DNA from: JADHLJ01 sp038146985
Lineage (GTDB): Bacteria; Pseudomonadota; Alphaproteobacteria; Thalassobaculales; Thalassobaculaceae
Assembly (NCBI GenBank): GCA_038146985.1
Contig: JAYQSQ010000015.1
Coordinates: 1-64,000, forward strand
Direction: 5' to 3'
DNA length: 64,000 nt
Below are positions 25,708 through 35,087 of the stretch, piece after piece (position 1 is the stretch's first letter; the number at the start of each line of letters is the position of its first letter). The notes under the pieces were generated by a model that made no database searches, was not told where the DNA came from, and saw only the letters and a program-made list of their open reading frames with translations. The position numbers and the translations under genes were made by a program.

Positions 25708-26858
25708 TGCCGCGACCCACGCTGATGCTTTATGTCCAGAACCTGTTGGGCATCGGGCATTTGCGCCGGGCGGCGGCGATTTCGCGGGCAGCGGTCGCGG
25801 GCGGTTTCGACGTGGCCTTCGTCTCGGGCGGTATGCCGGTTCCGGACCTCGATGTCGGCGGCGCCCGGTTCCATCAGCTTCCTCCGGTACGAACCATTGA
25901 CGACGACTTCAAGGTTCTGGTCGACGCCGAGGGGACCCCGATCGACGAGACCTGGAAAGCGGCACGCAGGGACGCGCTTCTGGCACTCCATGACGAGGTC
26001 GCGCCGGATATCCTGCTGACCGAACTTTTCCCCTTCGGCCGCCGCCAGCTTCGCTTCGAGCTGCTCCCGCTGCTGGAACGAGCGAAGTCCGCAGCCCGGC
26101 CGCCGAAGATCGTCTGCTCGATGCGCGATATCCTGGTCACGAAACCGCGCGCCGACCGAAATCTCGAGATCGTCGAGACTCTTGAGGCGTTCTACGACCG
26201 AGTGCTCGTGCATGGCGACGAACGGGTGATCACCCTCGCCCAGACCTTTCCGATGCATGAACGGATCCGACATCTGCTGACCTATACGGGTTATGTGCTG
26301 ACACCGGCCCATGTCGGCGATACCGGCGCCGGCGGGAATGGCGAGGTGGTGGTCTCGGCGGGCGGCGGGGCGGTCGGACGGGTAACTCTGCCCGAGGTGT
26401 TCCGATTGCGCCCGGAGACCTCGCTTGCCGACCGGCCATGGCGGTTCGTGACCGGCCACCACATGCCCGACGAGATTTACCGGGAGCTCAAGTCCAAGGC
26501 GACCGACCGAGTCATCGTCGAACGCAGCCGCCCGGATCTGCCGGCGGTGATCGGCCGCGCCGACCTTTCGATTTCGCAGGCCGGCTACAATACCATCGCC
26601 GAACTCATGGCGGCGGGGACTCCATCCGTGGTGATCCCTTTCGAAGGGGGCGTCGAGACGGAACAGCGGCTGCGCGCCGACCTGCTCGCGTCGCGCGGCC
26701 ACCTGCAGGTGGTGCCCGAGGATTCGCTCACCGCCGCCGGGCTCGACAAGGCGATGCGGGCGGCCCTGGCGGCCGGCCGGCGTCCGATGAGTGACGTGGG
26801 ACTCGACGGGGCGGAAAGGACCGCCGCCCTGTTGCGCGACATCCTTCGGCCGGGTTGA
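25707..26858 (+). CDS. MurG-like glycosyltransferase (paralogue of the first gene)
   Basis: A 383-residue GT-B protein that shares the N-terminal signature LLGIGHLRRAAAI with the gene at 21398. The C-terminal domain has VVSAGGGAVGRVTL near residue 215 and the donor region SQAGYNTIAELMAAG with PFEGGVETEQ near 290. The start overlaps the previous stop (TGATG). With its paralogue it brackets the two GT4 enzymes and the phosphatase. The pair may add similar residues in one glycan or work at different steps; the sequence does not show which. Confidence 0.87.
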   Translation: MPRPTLMLYVQNLLGIGHLRRAAAISRAAVAGGFDVAFVSGGMPVPDLDVGGARFHQLPPVRTIDDDFKVLVDAEGTPIDETWKAARRDALLALHDEVAPDILLTELFPFGRRQLRFELLPLLERAKSAARPPKIVCSMRDILVTKPRADRNLEIVETLEAFYDRVLVHGDERVITLAQTFPMHERIRHLLTYTGYVLTPAHVGDTGAGGNGEVVVSAGGGAVGRVTLPEVFRLRPETSLADRPWRFVTGHHMPDEIYRELKSKATDRVIVERSRPDLPAVIGRADLSISQAGYNTIAELMAAGTPSVVIPFEGGVETEQRLRADLLASRGHLQVVPEDSLTAAGLDKAMRAALAAGRRPMSDVGLDGAERTAALLRDILRPG

Positions 26859-26866
26859 GCCTGATC

Positions 26867-27628
26867 ATGACCGTGGCCGCGCTCCGCCGAGAACTCGATG
26901 CCTGGGCCGATGCCGGGCGGACAGCAGAGTTTTGGTGGCGCGACGATGATCTGGGATCGCCAACCGCGCGTCTCGACCCCTTGCTGCGAACCGCGGCCGC
27001 GCTCGGGGCGGAGCCGCTGCTCGCCGTCGTGCCGCACTGGGCGACGGCGGATCTCCCCTCGCGATTGGCCGGCGCGCCGGCGCGGGTTGCGGTGCATGGC
27101 TGGGCCCATGTGGATCATCAATCCGGCCGTGGCAAGAAAGCCGAGTTCGGCGACGCGAGACCACTCGAGGCCCTCTTAAGCGATGCGATCCGAGGGCGCG
27201 AGAGACTCGAGGATCTCTTCGATCTGGCATTGCTGCCGTGCTTCGTGCCGCCATGGAACCGGATCACCCCGGATCTGATCGACATTCTGCCTCGGGCGGG
27301 CTATCGCGCCTTGTCCGGGTTCGGTGCCGGTCCAACCACGGCGCGTAACCTCGTCTGGATCAACACCCATGTCGATGTGATCGACTGGCGCGGCGACAGG
27401 CGATTCATCGGCACCGGCGCTCTGGCTCGAACCGTCACGCGGGACTTGAGCCTTCGCCGCGAAGAACAACTCGGGACGCAACCGATCGGGCTTCTCACCC
27501 ATCATCTGGAAATGAACGATGCCGATTGGAACGGCTTTCGCGACGTGTGTGACATCCTGGTGACACATCCGGCGGCGAGGATGGTATCGTCCGGCAGGTT
27601 ATTCGAGAGAAGCGGTGCCCATGACTAG
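26867..27628 (+). CDS. Polysaccharide-deacetylase-like protein
   Basis: A 253-residue protein from the ATG at 26867; a TTG at 26855 overlapping the previous stop is the alternative. EFWWRDDDLGSP near residue 22 holds the acidic metal or base residues, VHGWAHVDHQ near 80 holds the His pair, and FVPPWNRI near 125 is the usual Arg-containing motif of NodB-like carbohydrate esterases. The barrel is short and there is no signal peptide, so it acts in the cytoplasm, presumably removing N-acetyl from a precursor sugar. It lies 8 bases after the second MurG-like gene. Confidence 0.83.
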   Translation: MTVAALRRELDAWADAGRTAEFWWRDDDLGSPTARLDPLLRTAAALGAEPLLAVVPHWATADLPSRLAGAPARVAVHGWAHVDHQSGRGKKAEFGDARPLEALLSDAIRGRERLEDLFDLALLPCFVPPWNRITPDLIDILPRAGYRALSGFGAGPTTARNLVWINTHVDVIDWRGDRRFIGTGALARTVTRDLSLRREEQLGTQPIGLLTHHLEMNDADWNGFRDVCDILVTHPAARMVSSGRLFERSGAHD

Positions 27629-28142
27629 CCATCGATACCCTTCAAAGGTCCTGACCGGCGACTATCTGCGCGGCGGAATCGGCTTCGCGGTCTGCGCGAG
27701 CCTGTTGGTGGCGGCGCGGGACATTGGTGTTTTTCACTACATCGTCATGGCCGGCGTTGCTCTGTTCGGCGGATTCGTGCTGCGTACCTGGCAGCGGCAT
27801 AGGACGTCCTATGAATTGAGCGAAGAGGGGATCTGGGCCAATGGCCCGCTCGGCAAGGCCATACGCTGGTCGGAAATCACCGACATCGGTCTGAAGTACT
27901 TCTCGACCCGAAGGGACCGCAAGGAAGGCTGGTTTCAGCTCACGGTACGCGGTAAGCCGGGAAAAATCTCCGTGGACTCCGATTTGGAGGGTTTTGACGC
28001 GGTACTTCGGGCCTGTACGCCGATTTTTGCGGCCAACCGGCTTGAACTTTCCGAGTCCACGGCTGAGAATTTCGCCGCCGCCGGATTTCCGGTCCGGACG
28101 GACACGGCAGAGGGGAGCCGGGGAACCACGGAGGAAGAATGA
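27621..28142 (+). CDS. Membrane protein with PH-like domain, function unknown
   Basis: A 173-residue protein from ATG 27621, overlapping the end of the deacetylase gene. The N-terminus contains two hydrophobic segments (GIGFAVCASLLVAARDIG and IVMAGVALFGGFVL), followed by a charged turn and a domain with YELSEEGIWANGPLGKAIRWSEITDIGLKYF. This is the pattern of bacterial PH-like domains (bPH type). The C-terminal 50 residues are hydrophilic. Its end overlaps the start of the importer ATPase by 4 bases, tying the glycan genes to the transporter genes. Confidence 0.7.
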   Translation: MTSHRYPSKVLTGDYLRGGIGFAVCASLLVAARDIGVFHYIVMAGVALFGGFVLRTWQRHRTSYELSEEGIWANGPLGKAIRWSEITDIGLKYFSTRRDRKEGWFQLTVRGKPGKISVDSDLEGFDAVLRACTPIFAANRLELSESTAENFAAAGFPVRTDTAEGSRGTTEEE

Positions 28143-30043
28143 ACGACGGAGCGCCGCCGCTTCTGCGTATTCGAGATCTGGAAGTCGGCTTCGATCTGCC
28201 GGAGGGGCGGCTTGTCGCGGTGAACCGCGTCTCGTTCCAAGTCCGTGGAGCCACAACCGTTGCCCTGGTGGGCGAATCCGGATCCGGCAAGACCGTCGTC
28301 AGCCAGGCGATCATGGGTCTGTTGCCGCGCACCGCCAGCATCGTGGGCGGCTCGATCCTGTTCTCCGACCCGGCGGCTCCGGGGACGACCACCGACATTG
28401 CGCGACTGCATCCCGACAGCAGACGGATGCGCGCCATCCGCGGCGGGCGCATTTCGATCATCTTCCAGGAACCGATGACCTCTTTGTCGGCGCTGCACAC
28501 CGTCGGCAACCAGATCCAGGAAGCGCTCGAACTGCACCGCGATGTAAGCGGACGGGAATCCGTCGAGCTTACTCGCGACATGCTGCGGATGGTCGGGTTC
28601 CCGGATCCCGCCAAGGGGCTCAAGACCTATCCGTTCGAACTGTCGGGCGGGTTGCGGCAGCGCGCGATGATCGCGATGGCGCTGATCTGTCATCCGGCCC
28701 TGCTGATCGCCGACGAGCCGACCACCGCCCTCGACGTGACTATTCAGGCGCAGATCCTCAAGATGGTGCGGGATCTGCAGGCCGAACTCGGCATGGCCAT
28801 GCTGATGATCACCCACGACCTCGGCGTCGTCGCGAACGTCGCCGACGAAGTCGTCGTTATGTATCGCGGCCAGATCATGGAAAGCGGCGGTATCGAGGAC
28901 ATCTACCGGCGCCCGGAACATCCCTATCTGAAGTCGCTGATGGCTGCGGTTCCCCGTTTCGACATGGGCCGGGACGAAAGGCTGGTGCCGATCCGCGAGA
29001 TCGAGTCTTCCACTGGCCATCTGCTGCGCCCCGATCCCGAGGCACGCAAGGCCGAGGCAAGCCTGAAGGACAAACCGCTTCTCACCGTGGAGAGCCTTAC
29101 CAAGACCTTCACGATCCGCAAGAGCGGTTGGTTTTCCTCCGACAATGCCCGCGTCCACGCGCTTGATGACGTCAGTTTCGAAGTGCGCCGGGGTGAGTGC
29201 CTTGGTCTGGTCGGCGAGAGCGGCTGTGGCAAGACCACGCTCAGCAAGATCATCATGCGCGCGCTCAGCCCGGACAGCGGAACGGTCCGATATGTGGACC
29301 GCGACGGCGAGACGGACGTTCTGGCGCTCGGCGACGCCGACCTGATCGAGTTCCGCAAGAAATTGCAGTTCGTCTTCCAGGATCCGTTCAGTTCCCTCAA
29401 CCCCCGGATGACGGTGTTCGATATCGTCAGTGAACCCCTGCTGATCCACCAGGTGGGAGACGACGCCTATCGGCGTGAAATGGTGGGCGAGCTCATGCGC
29501 CTGGTCGGTCTGGATGTGCGGCATCTGAACCGCTATCCGCATAGCTTCTCCGGTGGCCAGCGTCAGCGGATCGGGATCGCGCGGGCGTTGGCGCTCCGCC
29601 CCAGCATGTTGATCTGTGACGAGCCGGTCTCGGCGCTGGACGTGTCGATCCAGGCTCAGGTCCTCAACCTCCTGCGGGATCTGAAACAGGAACTCAACCT
29701 CACCTACATCTTCATCTCGCACAATCTCGCGGTGGTGGATTATGTGGCCGACCGCATCGCCGTGATGTGCGCGGGACGGCTGGTCGAGGTGGCGCCACGC
29801 GAGGAGCTGTTCCGCAATCCGGTTCATCCCTACACCCAGGCGCTGCTGGCGGCGGTGCCGGATCCCAATCTGGATCATCCCCTGGACTTCAACGCGATCA
29901 TGGACGGCCGGTGCTCGGTTCCCAGTGAATGGGCGCCACCCTTCACTGTGGATGACGCGACCCGGCCCGGTCTGATCGATCTCGGCGGCGAGCATTTCGT
30001 GCGCGCCTCGGAATCGGCCCTTCGCATCAAGCTCGCGTCATGA
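28139..30043 (+). CDS. Dipeptide/oligopeptide-type ABC importer ATPase, DppD-DppF fusion
   Basis: A 634-residue protein with two complete ATPase halves. NBD1 has GESGSGKT near residue 45, LSGGLRQRAMIAMAL near 170 and LLIADEPTTALD near 190. NBD2 has GESGCGKTT near 360, FSGGQRQRIGIARAL near 470 and MLICDEPVSALD near 495. Both halves carry HPYLKSL- or HPYTQAL-type tails normal for the Opp/Dpp family. All catalytic motifs are intact, in contrast to the exporter-type protein at 18487. It powers import of the ligand bound by the following substrate-binding protein. Confidence 0.95.
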   Translation: MNDGAPPLLRIRDLEVGFDLPEGRLVAVNRVSFQVRGATTVALVGESGSGKTVVSQAIMGLLPRTASIVGGSILFSDPAAPGTTTDIARLHPDSRRMRAIRGGRISIIFQEPMTSLSALHTVGNQIQEALELHRDVSGRESVELTRDMLRMVGFPDPAKGLKTYPFELSGGLRQRAMIAMALICHPALLIADEPTTALDVTIQAQILKMVRDLQAELGMAMLMITHDLGVVANVADEVVVMYRGQIMESGGIEDIYRRPEHPYLKSLMAAVPRFDMGRDERLVPIREIESSTGHLLRPDPEARKAEASLKDKPLLTVESLTKTFTIRKSGWFSSDNARVHALDDVSFEVRRGECLGLVGESGCGKTTLSKIIMRALSPDSGTVRYVDRDGETDVLALGDADLIEFRKKLQFVFQDPFSSLNPRMTVFDIVSEPLLIHQVGDDAYRREMVGELMRLVGLDVRHLNRYPHSFSGGQRQRIGIARALALRPSMLICDEPVSALDVSIQAQVLNLLRDLKQELNLTYIFISHNLAVVDYVADRIAVMCAGRLVEVAPREELFRNPVHPYTQALLAAVPDPNLDHPLDFNAIMDGRCSVPSEWAPPFTVDDATRPGLIDLGGEHFVRASESALRIKLAS

Positions 30044-31968
30044 CGGTACGGAAACGTCTCATTGCGCCGGTTCTAGCGGTGGCGGCCTTCGTGTTGGCCG
30101 CGGCAACCCCCGCGCTGGCCTATAACGAACCGCCGATCCTGGCCAAACGGGTTGCAGCGGGGGAATTGCCGCCCGTCGACCAGAGGCTGCCGGTGGTGCC
30201 TAGGGTGATCGATTTCGCCAAGCGCGGGCTTGAGATCGGCAAGCACGGCGGCACGATCCGCATGCTCATGGCGCGCGCAAAGGACGCGCGGCAGATGTCG
30301 GTCTACGGCTATGCGCGGCTCGTGGTCTACTCCCCCGACGGCTTCGATCTGGTGCCGGATATCCTTGAGTCCTATGAGGTCGAAGAAGGCCGCATCTTTA
30401 CCTTCAAGCTGCGGGCGGGACACAAATGGTCGGATGGCCATCCATTCACCGCCGAGGATTTCCGCTATTGGTGGGAAGACGTGGCGAACAACTGGGAGCT
30501 CTCGCCGGTCGGCCCGCCTACGGTGCTGAAGGTCAACGGGGAACTACCGACATTCGAGGTCATCGACCCGCTTACGGTCCGCTATAGCTGGACAAATCCC
30601 AACCCGGATTTCCTGGTCCGCCTGGCCGGCGCAAGTCCGCTCTACATCTATCGCCCGTCGCACTATCTGAAGCGGTTTCATCTGAAATACGCCGATGAGA
30701 AGACGCTTGATGCCGCGGTGGAGGAAGCAAGGCAACTAAACTGGTCAGCTCTGCACAACAAGCTCGACAACCTGTACCGCAACGACAATCTCGATCTGCC
30801 GGTGCTGCAACCCTGGAAGATCGACTCGACCCTCTCCTCGGATCGGCTGAGCTTCGTCAGGAATCCCTATTTCCACCGGGTCGATCCCGCCGGCAACCAG
30901 CTTCCCTATGCCGACGAATGTCTGTTGAGTATCGCCAATACCAATCTGATCCCGGCCAAGGTCGGCACCGGCGAGGTGGATCTGCAGGCCCGTTATCTGA
31001 GGTTCGACGACTATACGTTCCTTAAGCAAGGCGAGGACCGGCAGCCGTACAGGACCTATCTTTGGCGCACCGCCAAGGGCGCGCATCTGGCGTTGCTGCC
31101 GAATCTGAACGTCAACGATGCGGCGCTCCGTGACCTGATTCGGGATGTCCGCTTCCGCCGGGCGCTTTCCATGGCGGTGAACCGGTATGAAATCAATCAG
31201 GTCATTTATTACGGCCTGGCTCTCGAGGGTAACAACACCGTGCTTCCGGCTTCGCCCTTGCACGACCCGAAGTTTCAGACCGCCTGGGCAAAGTTCGATA
31301 TCAAAGCCGCGAACCGACTGCTCGACGAAATCGGGTTGACCCGGCGCGACAGCCGCAACGTCAGGTTGCTTCCCGACGGGAGGCCGCTGGAAATCATCGT
31401 CGAGACTGCGGGCGAAAGCACCGAGCAGACCGACGTGCTGGAGCTGATTCACGACAGCTGGCTCGACATCGGGATCAAGATCTATTCCAAGCCCTCGCAA
31501 CGCAACGTCTTCCGGAACCGGATCTTCGCGGGCGAAACCATGATGTCGATCTGGTTCGGGGTCGAGAATGGGCTGGCCACCGCCGAGACCAGCCCCGCCG
31601 AGTTCACGCCGACGAGCCAGCAATCCCTGCAATGGCCGAAATGGGGGCAGTTTTTCGAGACCGGCGGCAAGGCCGGGGAGGCGCCGGATATGGAACCCGC
31701 GCAAGAGTTGCTCCGCCTGTATCGCGAGTGGCGGGGCGCCCGGTCGATCCAGGTAAAGCGCGATGCCTGGCGCCGGATCCTGGAAATCAACGCGGATCAG
31801 GTTTTCACCATCGGCCTGATCGCCGGCGTCTTGCAGCCGGTCGTGGTGTCGAACAGCTTGCGGAACGTGCCGGAGAAAGCGATCTACAATTGGGATCCGG
31901 GCGCGCATTTCGGGATCTACAACCCCGATACCTTCTGGCTCGACCCCGCCGCCGCAGGCAAACCGTAG
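30040..31968 (+). CDS. Periplasmic substrate-binding protein of an oligopeptide-type ABC importer (family 5)
   Basis: A 642-residue protein with a signal peptide (charged start, hydrophobic core, ATPALA cut site near residue 27). DILESYEVEEGRIFTFKLRAGHKWSDGHPFTAEDF near 105-140 is the family 5 entry segment (only partly quotable as motif: LRAGHKWSDG). VRFRRALSMAVNRYEI near 370 is the second landmark. It is longer than E. coli OppA or DppA, as in the subgroup often found with large-loop permeases. The ligand is not predictable; the glycan genes upstream leave open a glycopeptide or sugar ligand. The start overlaps the ATPase stop by 4 bases. Confidence 0.93.
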   Translation: MTVRKRLIAPVLAVAAFVLAAATPALAYNEPPILAKRVAAGELPPVDQRLPVVPRVIDFAKRGLEIGKHGGTIRMLMARAKDARQMSVYGYARLVVYSPDGFDLVPDILESYEVEEGRIFTFKLRAGHKWSDGHPFTAEDFRYWWEDVANNWELSPVGPPTVLKVNGELPTFEVIDPLTVRYSWTNPNPDFLVRLAGASPLYIYRPSHYLKRFHLKYADEKTLDAAVEEARQLNWSALHNKLDNLYRNDNLDLPVLQPWKIDSTLSSDRLSFVRNPYFHRVDPAGNQLPYADECLLSIANTNLIPAKVGTGEVDLQARYLRFDDYTFLKQGEDRQPYRTYLWRTAKGAHLALLPNLNVNDAALRDLIRDVRFRRALSMAVNRYEINQVIYYGLALEGNNTVLPASPLHDPKFQTAWAKFDIKAANRLLDEIGLTRRDSRNVRLLPDGRPLEIIVETAGESTEQTDVLELIHDSWLDIGIKIYSKPSQRNVFRNRIFAGETMMSIWFGVENGLATAETSPAEFTPTSQQSLQWPKWGQFFETGGKAGEAPDMEPAQELLRLYREWRGARSIQVKRDAWRRILEINADQVFTIGLIAGVLQPVVVSNSLRNVPEKAIYNWDPGAHFGIYNPDTFWLDPAAAGKP

Positions 31969-31979
31969 GAGACCGAGAC

Positions 31980-32978
31980 GTGTTTGCCTATGTCATCCGC
32001 CGTCTCCTGATCATGATCCCGACGCTGATAGCGATCAGCGCGATCACCTTCGTCATCATCCAGCTTCCGCCCGGCGACTACCTGTCCACCCTGATCGCCG
32101 AATTGCAGAGCCAGGGCGAGAATGTCGACCCGGCGAAGATCGAGGCCCTGCGGGCCCAATATGGCCTGGATCGCCCGATGATCGAGCAGTACCTGGTCTG
32201 GGCCTGGGGGTTGTTGAACGGGGATTTCGGATTCTCGTTCGAATACCAGCTTCCGGTCGCCGATGTGGTCGGGGACCGGCTGTTCCTGACCCTGGTGCTG
32301 AATTTCAGCACCATCATCTTCATCTGGCTGGTGTCCTTTCCGATTGGGATCTATTCGGCAACGCACCAATACAGCTGGGGTGATTACGGACTTACCTTCA
32401 TCGGCTTCATCGGCCTTGCGACCCCGAATTTTCTGCTGGCCCTGGTCTTGCTCTATCTCGCCAATGTCTGGTTCGGCACCTCGATCGGCGGGCTCATGGA
32501 CCCGGTCTATATCAACCAGCCGTGGAGCATCGACAAGGTCCTCTCGGTGCTTGAGCACCTGTGGGTTCCCGTGGTCGTGATCGGTACCTCCGGGACCGCC
32601 GGAATGATCCGCCGCCTGCGCGCCAATATGCTGGACGAGCTGCAGAAGCAATACGTGGTCACCGCCAGGGCCAAGGGGTTGCCGCCGTTCAAGACGCTTA
32701 TGAAATATCCGCTACGGACCGCCCTTAATCCGTTCATCGCCGATATCGGCAACATGTTGCCGCAGGTCGTGTCCGGATCGGCCATCGTGTCCATGGTTCT
32801 GTCGCTGCCGACCACCGGGCCGATGCTGATCTCCGCCCTGCAGAGCCAGGACATGTATCTCGCCGGGTCCTTCCTGATCTTTCTCGCCCTCCTGACCGTG
32901 GTCGGCATGTTCCTCTCCGACCTGGCTCTGGCGTGGCTCGATCCCCGGATCCGGCTTGGCGGGGGAGCGAACCGATGA
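31980..32978 (+). CDS. ABC importer permease, DppB-like
   Basis: A 332-residue inner-membrane permease from the GTG at 31980 (MFAYVIRRLL), 11 bases after the substrate-binding protein. About six membrane helices are visible. LPPGDYLS near 28, RAQYGLDRPMIEQY near 55 and the EAA-loop region ARAKGLPPFKTLMKYPLR near 225 are as in DppB/OppB proteins. It would pair with the next permease in one translocation pore. Its stop overlaps the next start. Confidence 0.93.
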   Translation: MFAYVIRRLLIMIPTLIAISAITFVIIQLPPGDYLSTLIAELQSQGENVDPAKIEALRAQYGLDRPMIEQYLVWAWGLLNGDFGFSFEYQLPVADVVGDRLFLTLVLNFSTIIFIWLVSFPIGIYSATHQYSWGDYGLTFIGFIGLATPNFLLALVLLYLANVWFGTSIGGLMDPVYINQPWSIDKVLSVLEHLWVPVVVIGTSGTAGMIRRLRANMLDELQKQYVVTARAKGLPPFKTLMKYPLRTALNPFIADIGNMLPQVVSGSAIVSMVLSLPTTGPMLISALQSQDMYLAGSFLIFLALLTVVGMFLSDLALAWLDPRIRLGGGANR

Positions 32979-34141
32979 GCGCGTCGGACCGCCCCCAGGT
33001 ACCGCATTACGTCAACCGGGCGCCCTTCGATCCGAACCTTACCGAGGTTCTGACGCCGGAGCAGGAACGCTACTACATGGCCACCCAGTGGCAGCTCATG
33101 TGGTGGAAGCTGCGGCGTCACCGTCTGGCGGTGATTTCCGGCGCGATTCTGGCCTTCATGTATCTGTCAGTCGTCATCAGCGAGTTCCTGGCACCATACG
33201 CCCTGGCCACGCGAAACACCGATTTCATCTATGCACCACCCCAGGGCGTTCACCTGTTCCACGACGGAGAATTCGTCGGCCCCTTCGTTTACGGCCTCGA
33301 CTACGAACTCAACATGCGGACCCTGAAGCGGGAATACGTGCCAAATCCGCAGAAGGTCCAGCCGATCCAGTTCTTTTGTTTCGGAGACGAGTACCGTTTC
33401 TGGGGCGCCATCGACGGCTCCTTCCATTTGTTCTGTCCGGCCGAGGGCGGCACGCTGTTCCTGCTCGGCACCGACCGCTTGGGACGCGACGTTCTCTCCA
33501 GGATTGTGTACGGCACGCGGGTGTCACTCACGGTGGGTTTGCTGGGCATCATCATCAGCTTCGTCATCGGCATCGTGGTCGGCGGGCTGGCCGGCTATTA
33601 CGGCGGCTGGATCGACAACCTGACCCAGCGGATCATCGAGATTATCCGGTCCTTTCCGGAACTGCCGCTCTGGATGGCGCTTTCCGCGGCCCTGCCGGTG
33701 ACCTGGAGCCCGATCCTGGTCTATTTCGGGATCACCCTGATCCTCGGCATGCTGGACTGGACCGGGCTCGCCCGCGCGGTGCGCTCGAAACTGCTGTCCC
33801 TGCGCGAGGAGGATTTCGCGCTTGCCGCCCAGCTCATGGGGGCCAAGCCGAAGCGGATCATCGGCCGGCATCTGCTGCCTAGCTTCATGAGCCATCTGAT
33901 CGCCTCGGCGACCCTGTCTATCCCGTCGATGATTCTCGGCGAGACCGCCCTCAGTTTTCTGGGTCTCGGATTGCGTCCGCCGATCACCTCCTGGGGCGTG
34001 CTGCTGACGGAGGCGCAGAACATCAACGCCGTTGAGCTTTATCCCTGGATCATGACTCCAGTGATCCCGGTGGTGATCATCGTACTCGCCTTCAATTTCT
34101 TCGGTGACGGGCTTCGCGACGCTGCCGACCCGTACCGTTAG
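32975..34141 (+). CDS. ABC importer permease, DppC-like, with large periplasmic loop
   Basis: A 388-residue permease from the ATG at 32975. After the first membrane helix comes a long loop of about 110 residues (with APYALATRNTDF, FFCFGDEYRFWG and LFCPAEGGT) before TDRLGRDVLSR. The remaining helices and the EAA-loop region (QLMGAKPKRIIGRHLLP near 295) are standard. The loop is longer than in E. coli DppC and is a mark of a subgroup paired with large binding proteins. The gene overlaps the previous one by 4 bases. Confidence 0.92.
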   Translation: MSASDRPQVPHYVNRAPFDPNLTEVLTPEQERYYMATQWQLMWWKLRRHRLAVISGAILAFMYLSVVISEFLAPYALATRNTDFIYAPPQGVHLFHDGEFVGPFVYGLDYELNMRTLKREYVPNPQKVQPIQFFCFGDEYRFWGAIDGSFHLFCPAEGGTLFLLGTDRLGRDVLSRIVYGTRVSLTVGLLGIIISFVIGIVVGGLAGYYGGWIDNLTQRIIEIIRSFPELPLWMALSAALPVTWSPILVYFGITLILGMLDWTGLARAVRSKLLSLREEDFALAAQLMGAKPKRIIGRHLLPSFMSHLIASATLSIPSMILGETALSFLGLGLRPPITSWGVLLTEAQNINAVELYPWIMTPVIPVVIIVLAFNFFGDGLRDAADPYR

Positions 34142-34168
34142 GCACGGACGAGAAAACGAGTAACGCCA

Positions 34169-35062
34169 ATGACGAATGGTGGCTCCTCCAGCACGGCGTC
34201 GGGTGTGCTCTACGCCGTCGAACGGTTCGCCGAGGCCAGCGCCGTCTCGGGCAAGGCGCGGCGTGAGATCGGACGCCGGGTCGCGACGCCCGTGCAGCGC
34301 GAGCTTGCGATCAAGGCCGAGACGGAACGCCTCGACACCGTGCGAACGGCACTGCGAGACCGGGCGCTTTTGCCGGAAGATGCACCATCGGCGCGGGCCG
34401 TCGCCGAGGAATTCGAAACGGCCTATGCCCGCCGCCCGCTTGCCGACAATACCGGCGGCACGATGCGGAACTCGGCCTTCTGGCTCTATGGCGTCGCGGC
34501 CTTGCTGCGGCCCTCGGCAATCATCGAAAGCGGCACCTATCTGGGGAGTTCCTCCTGGGTCCTGAGGCAAGCGGCACCCGACGCGCGCGTCATAACCTAT
34601 GACATCACCCGGCACGACGGCCGGATCTCAGACCCGACCATCGAATACCGCATCGGGGACTGGTCGGAGATGCCGGCGACCGATATCGACCCGGCCCGCA
34701 CGCTCTGTGTGTTCGACGACCATATCTCACATCTGCGCCGCCTGTCCGAAGCCCGGAATCTGGGGATCAGGATGGCGCTTCTCGACGATGACTATCCGGC
34801 GCATGCGCTTTATGCCACCGGCTCGCCGCCGGTCCCGACCCTCGCCATGCTGACCGCCTCGAGCCTCGGCCCGAACACCGAATTGGTCTGGGAGCGTGAC
34901 GGCAAGCGCTACCGCTATGTCTTGAGCGCGGCCGATCTGGCGGGCGCAAAGACGGTCATCGACTGGACCCTGACCATGCCGAATCTGAGCGAGGTCAATT
35001 ATTTCGTCCAACAGGCGCCGATGACCTTCGCCGCATTGCGGGGCAAGGATCCTTCAGGCTGA
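34169..35062 (+). CDS. Rossmann-fold protein, possible methyltransferase-like/cephalosporin-hydroxylase-like
   Basis: A 297-residue protein, last gene of the operon (27 bases after the permease). The N-terminal third is helical and charged. IIESGTYLGSSSWVLRQ near residue 115 looks like the glycine-containing first loop of class I methyltransferase-fold proteins, followed by ITYDITRHDG and CVFDDHISHL, which hold acidic residues. This resembles small families annotated as class I SAM-dependent or cephalosporin hydroxylase; I do not recognise it more closely. No signal peptide. Confidence 0.72.
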   Translation: MTNGGSSSTASGVLYAVERFAEASAVSGKARREIGRRVATPVQRELAIKAETERLDTVRTALRDRALLPEDAPSARAVAEEFETAYARRPLADNTGGTMRNSAFWLYGVAALLRPSAIIESGTYLGSSSWVLRQAAPDARVITYDITRHDGRISDPTIEYRIGDWSEMPATDIDPARTLCVFDDHISHLRRLSEARNLGIRMALLDDDYPAHALYATGSPPVPTLAMLTASSLGPNTELVWERDGKRYRYVLSAADLAGAKTVIDWTLTMPNLSEVNYFVQQAPMTFAALRGKDPSG

Positions 35063-35087
35063 GCAACAAGGCTACGGAAAATGACGG

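Noticed and set aside
27935..29995. A 686-codon open frame on the minus strand opposite the importer ATPase
   Set aside because: The plus-strand gene carries both complete ATPase motif sets; the antisense reading is low-complexity and without similarity.
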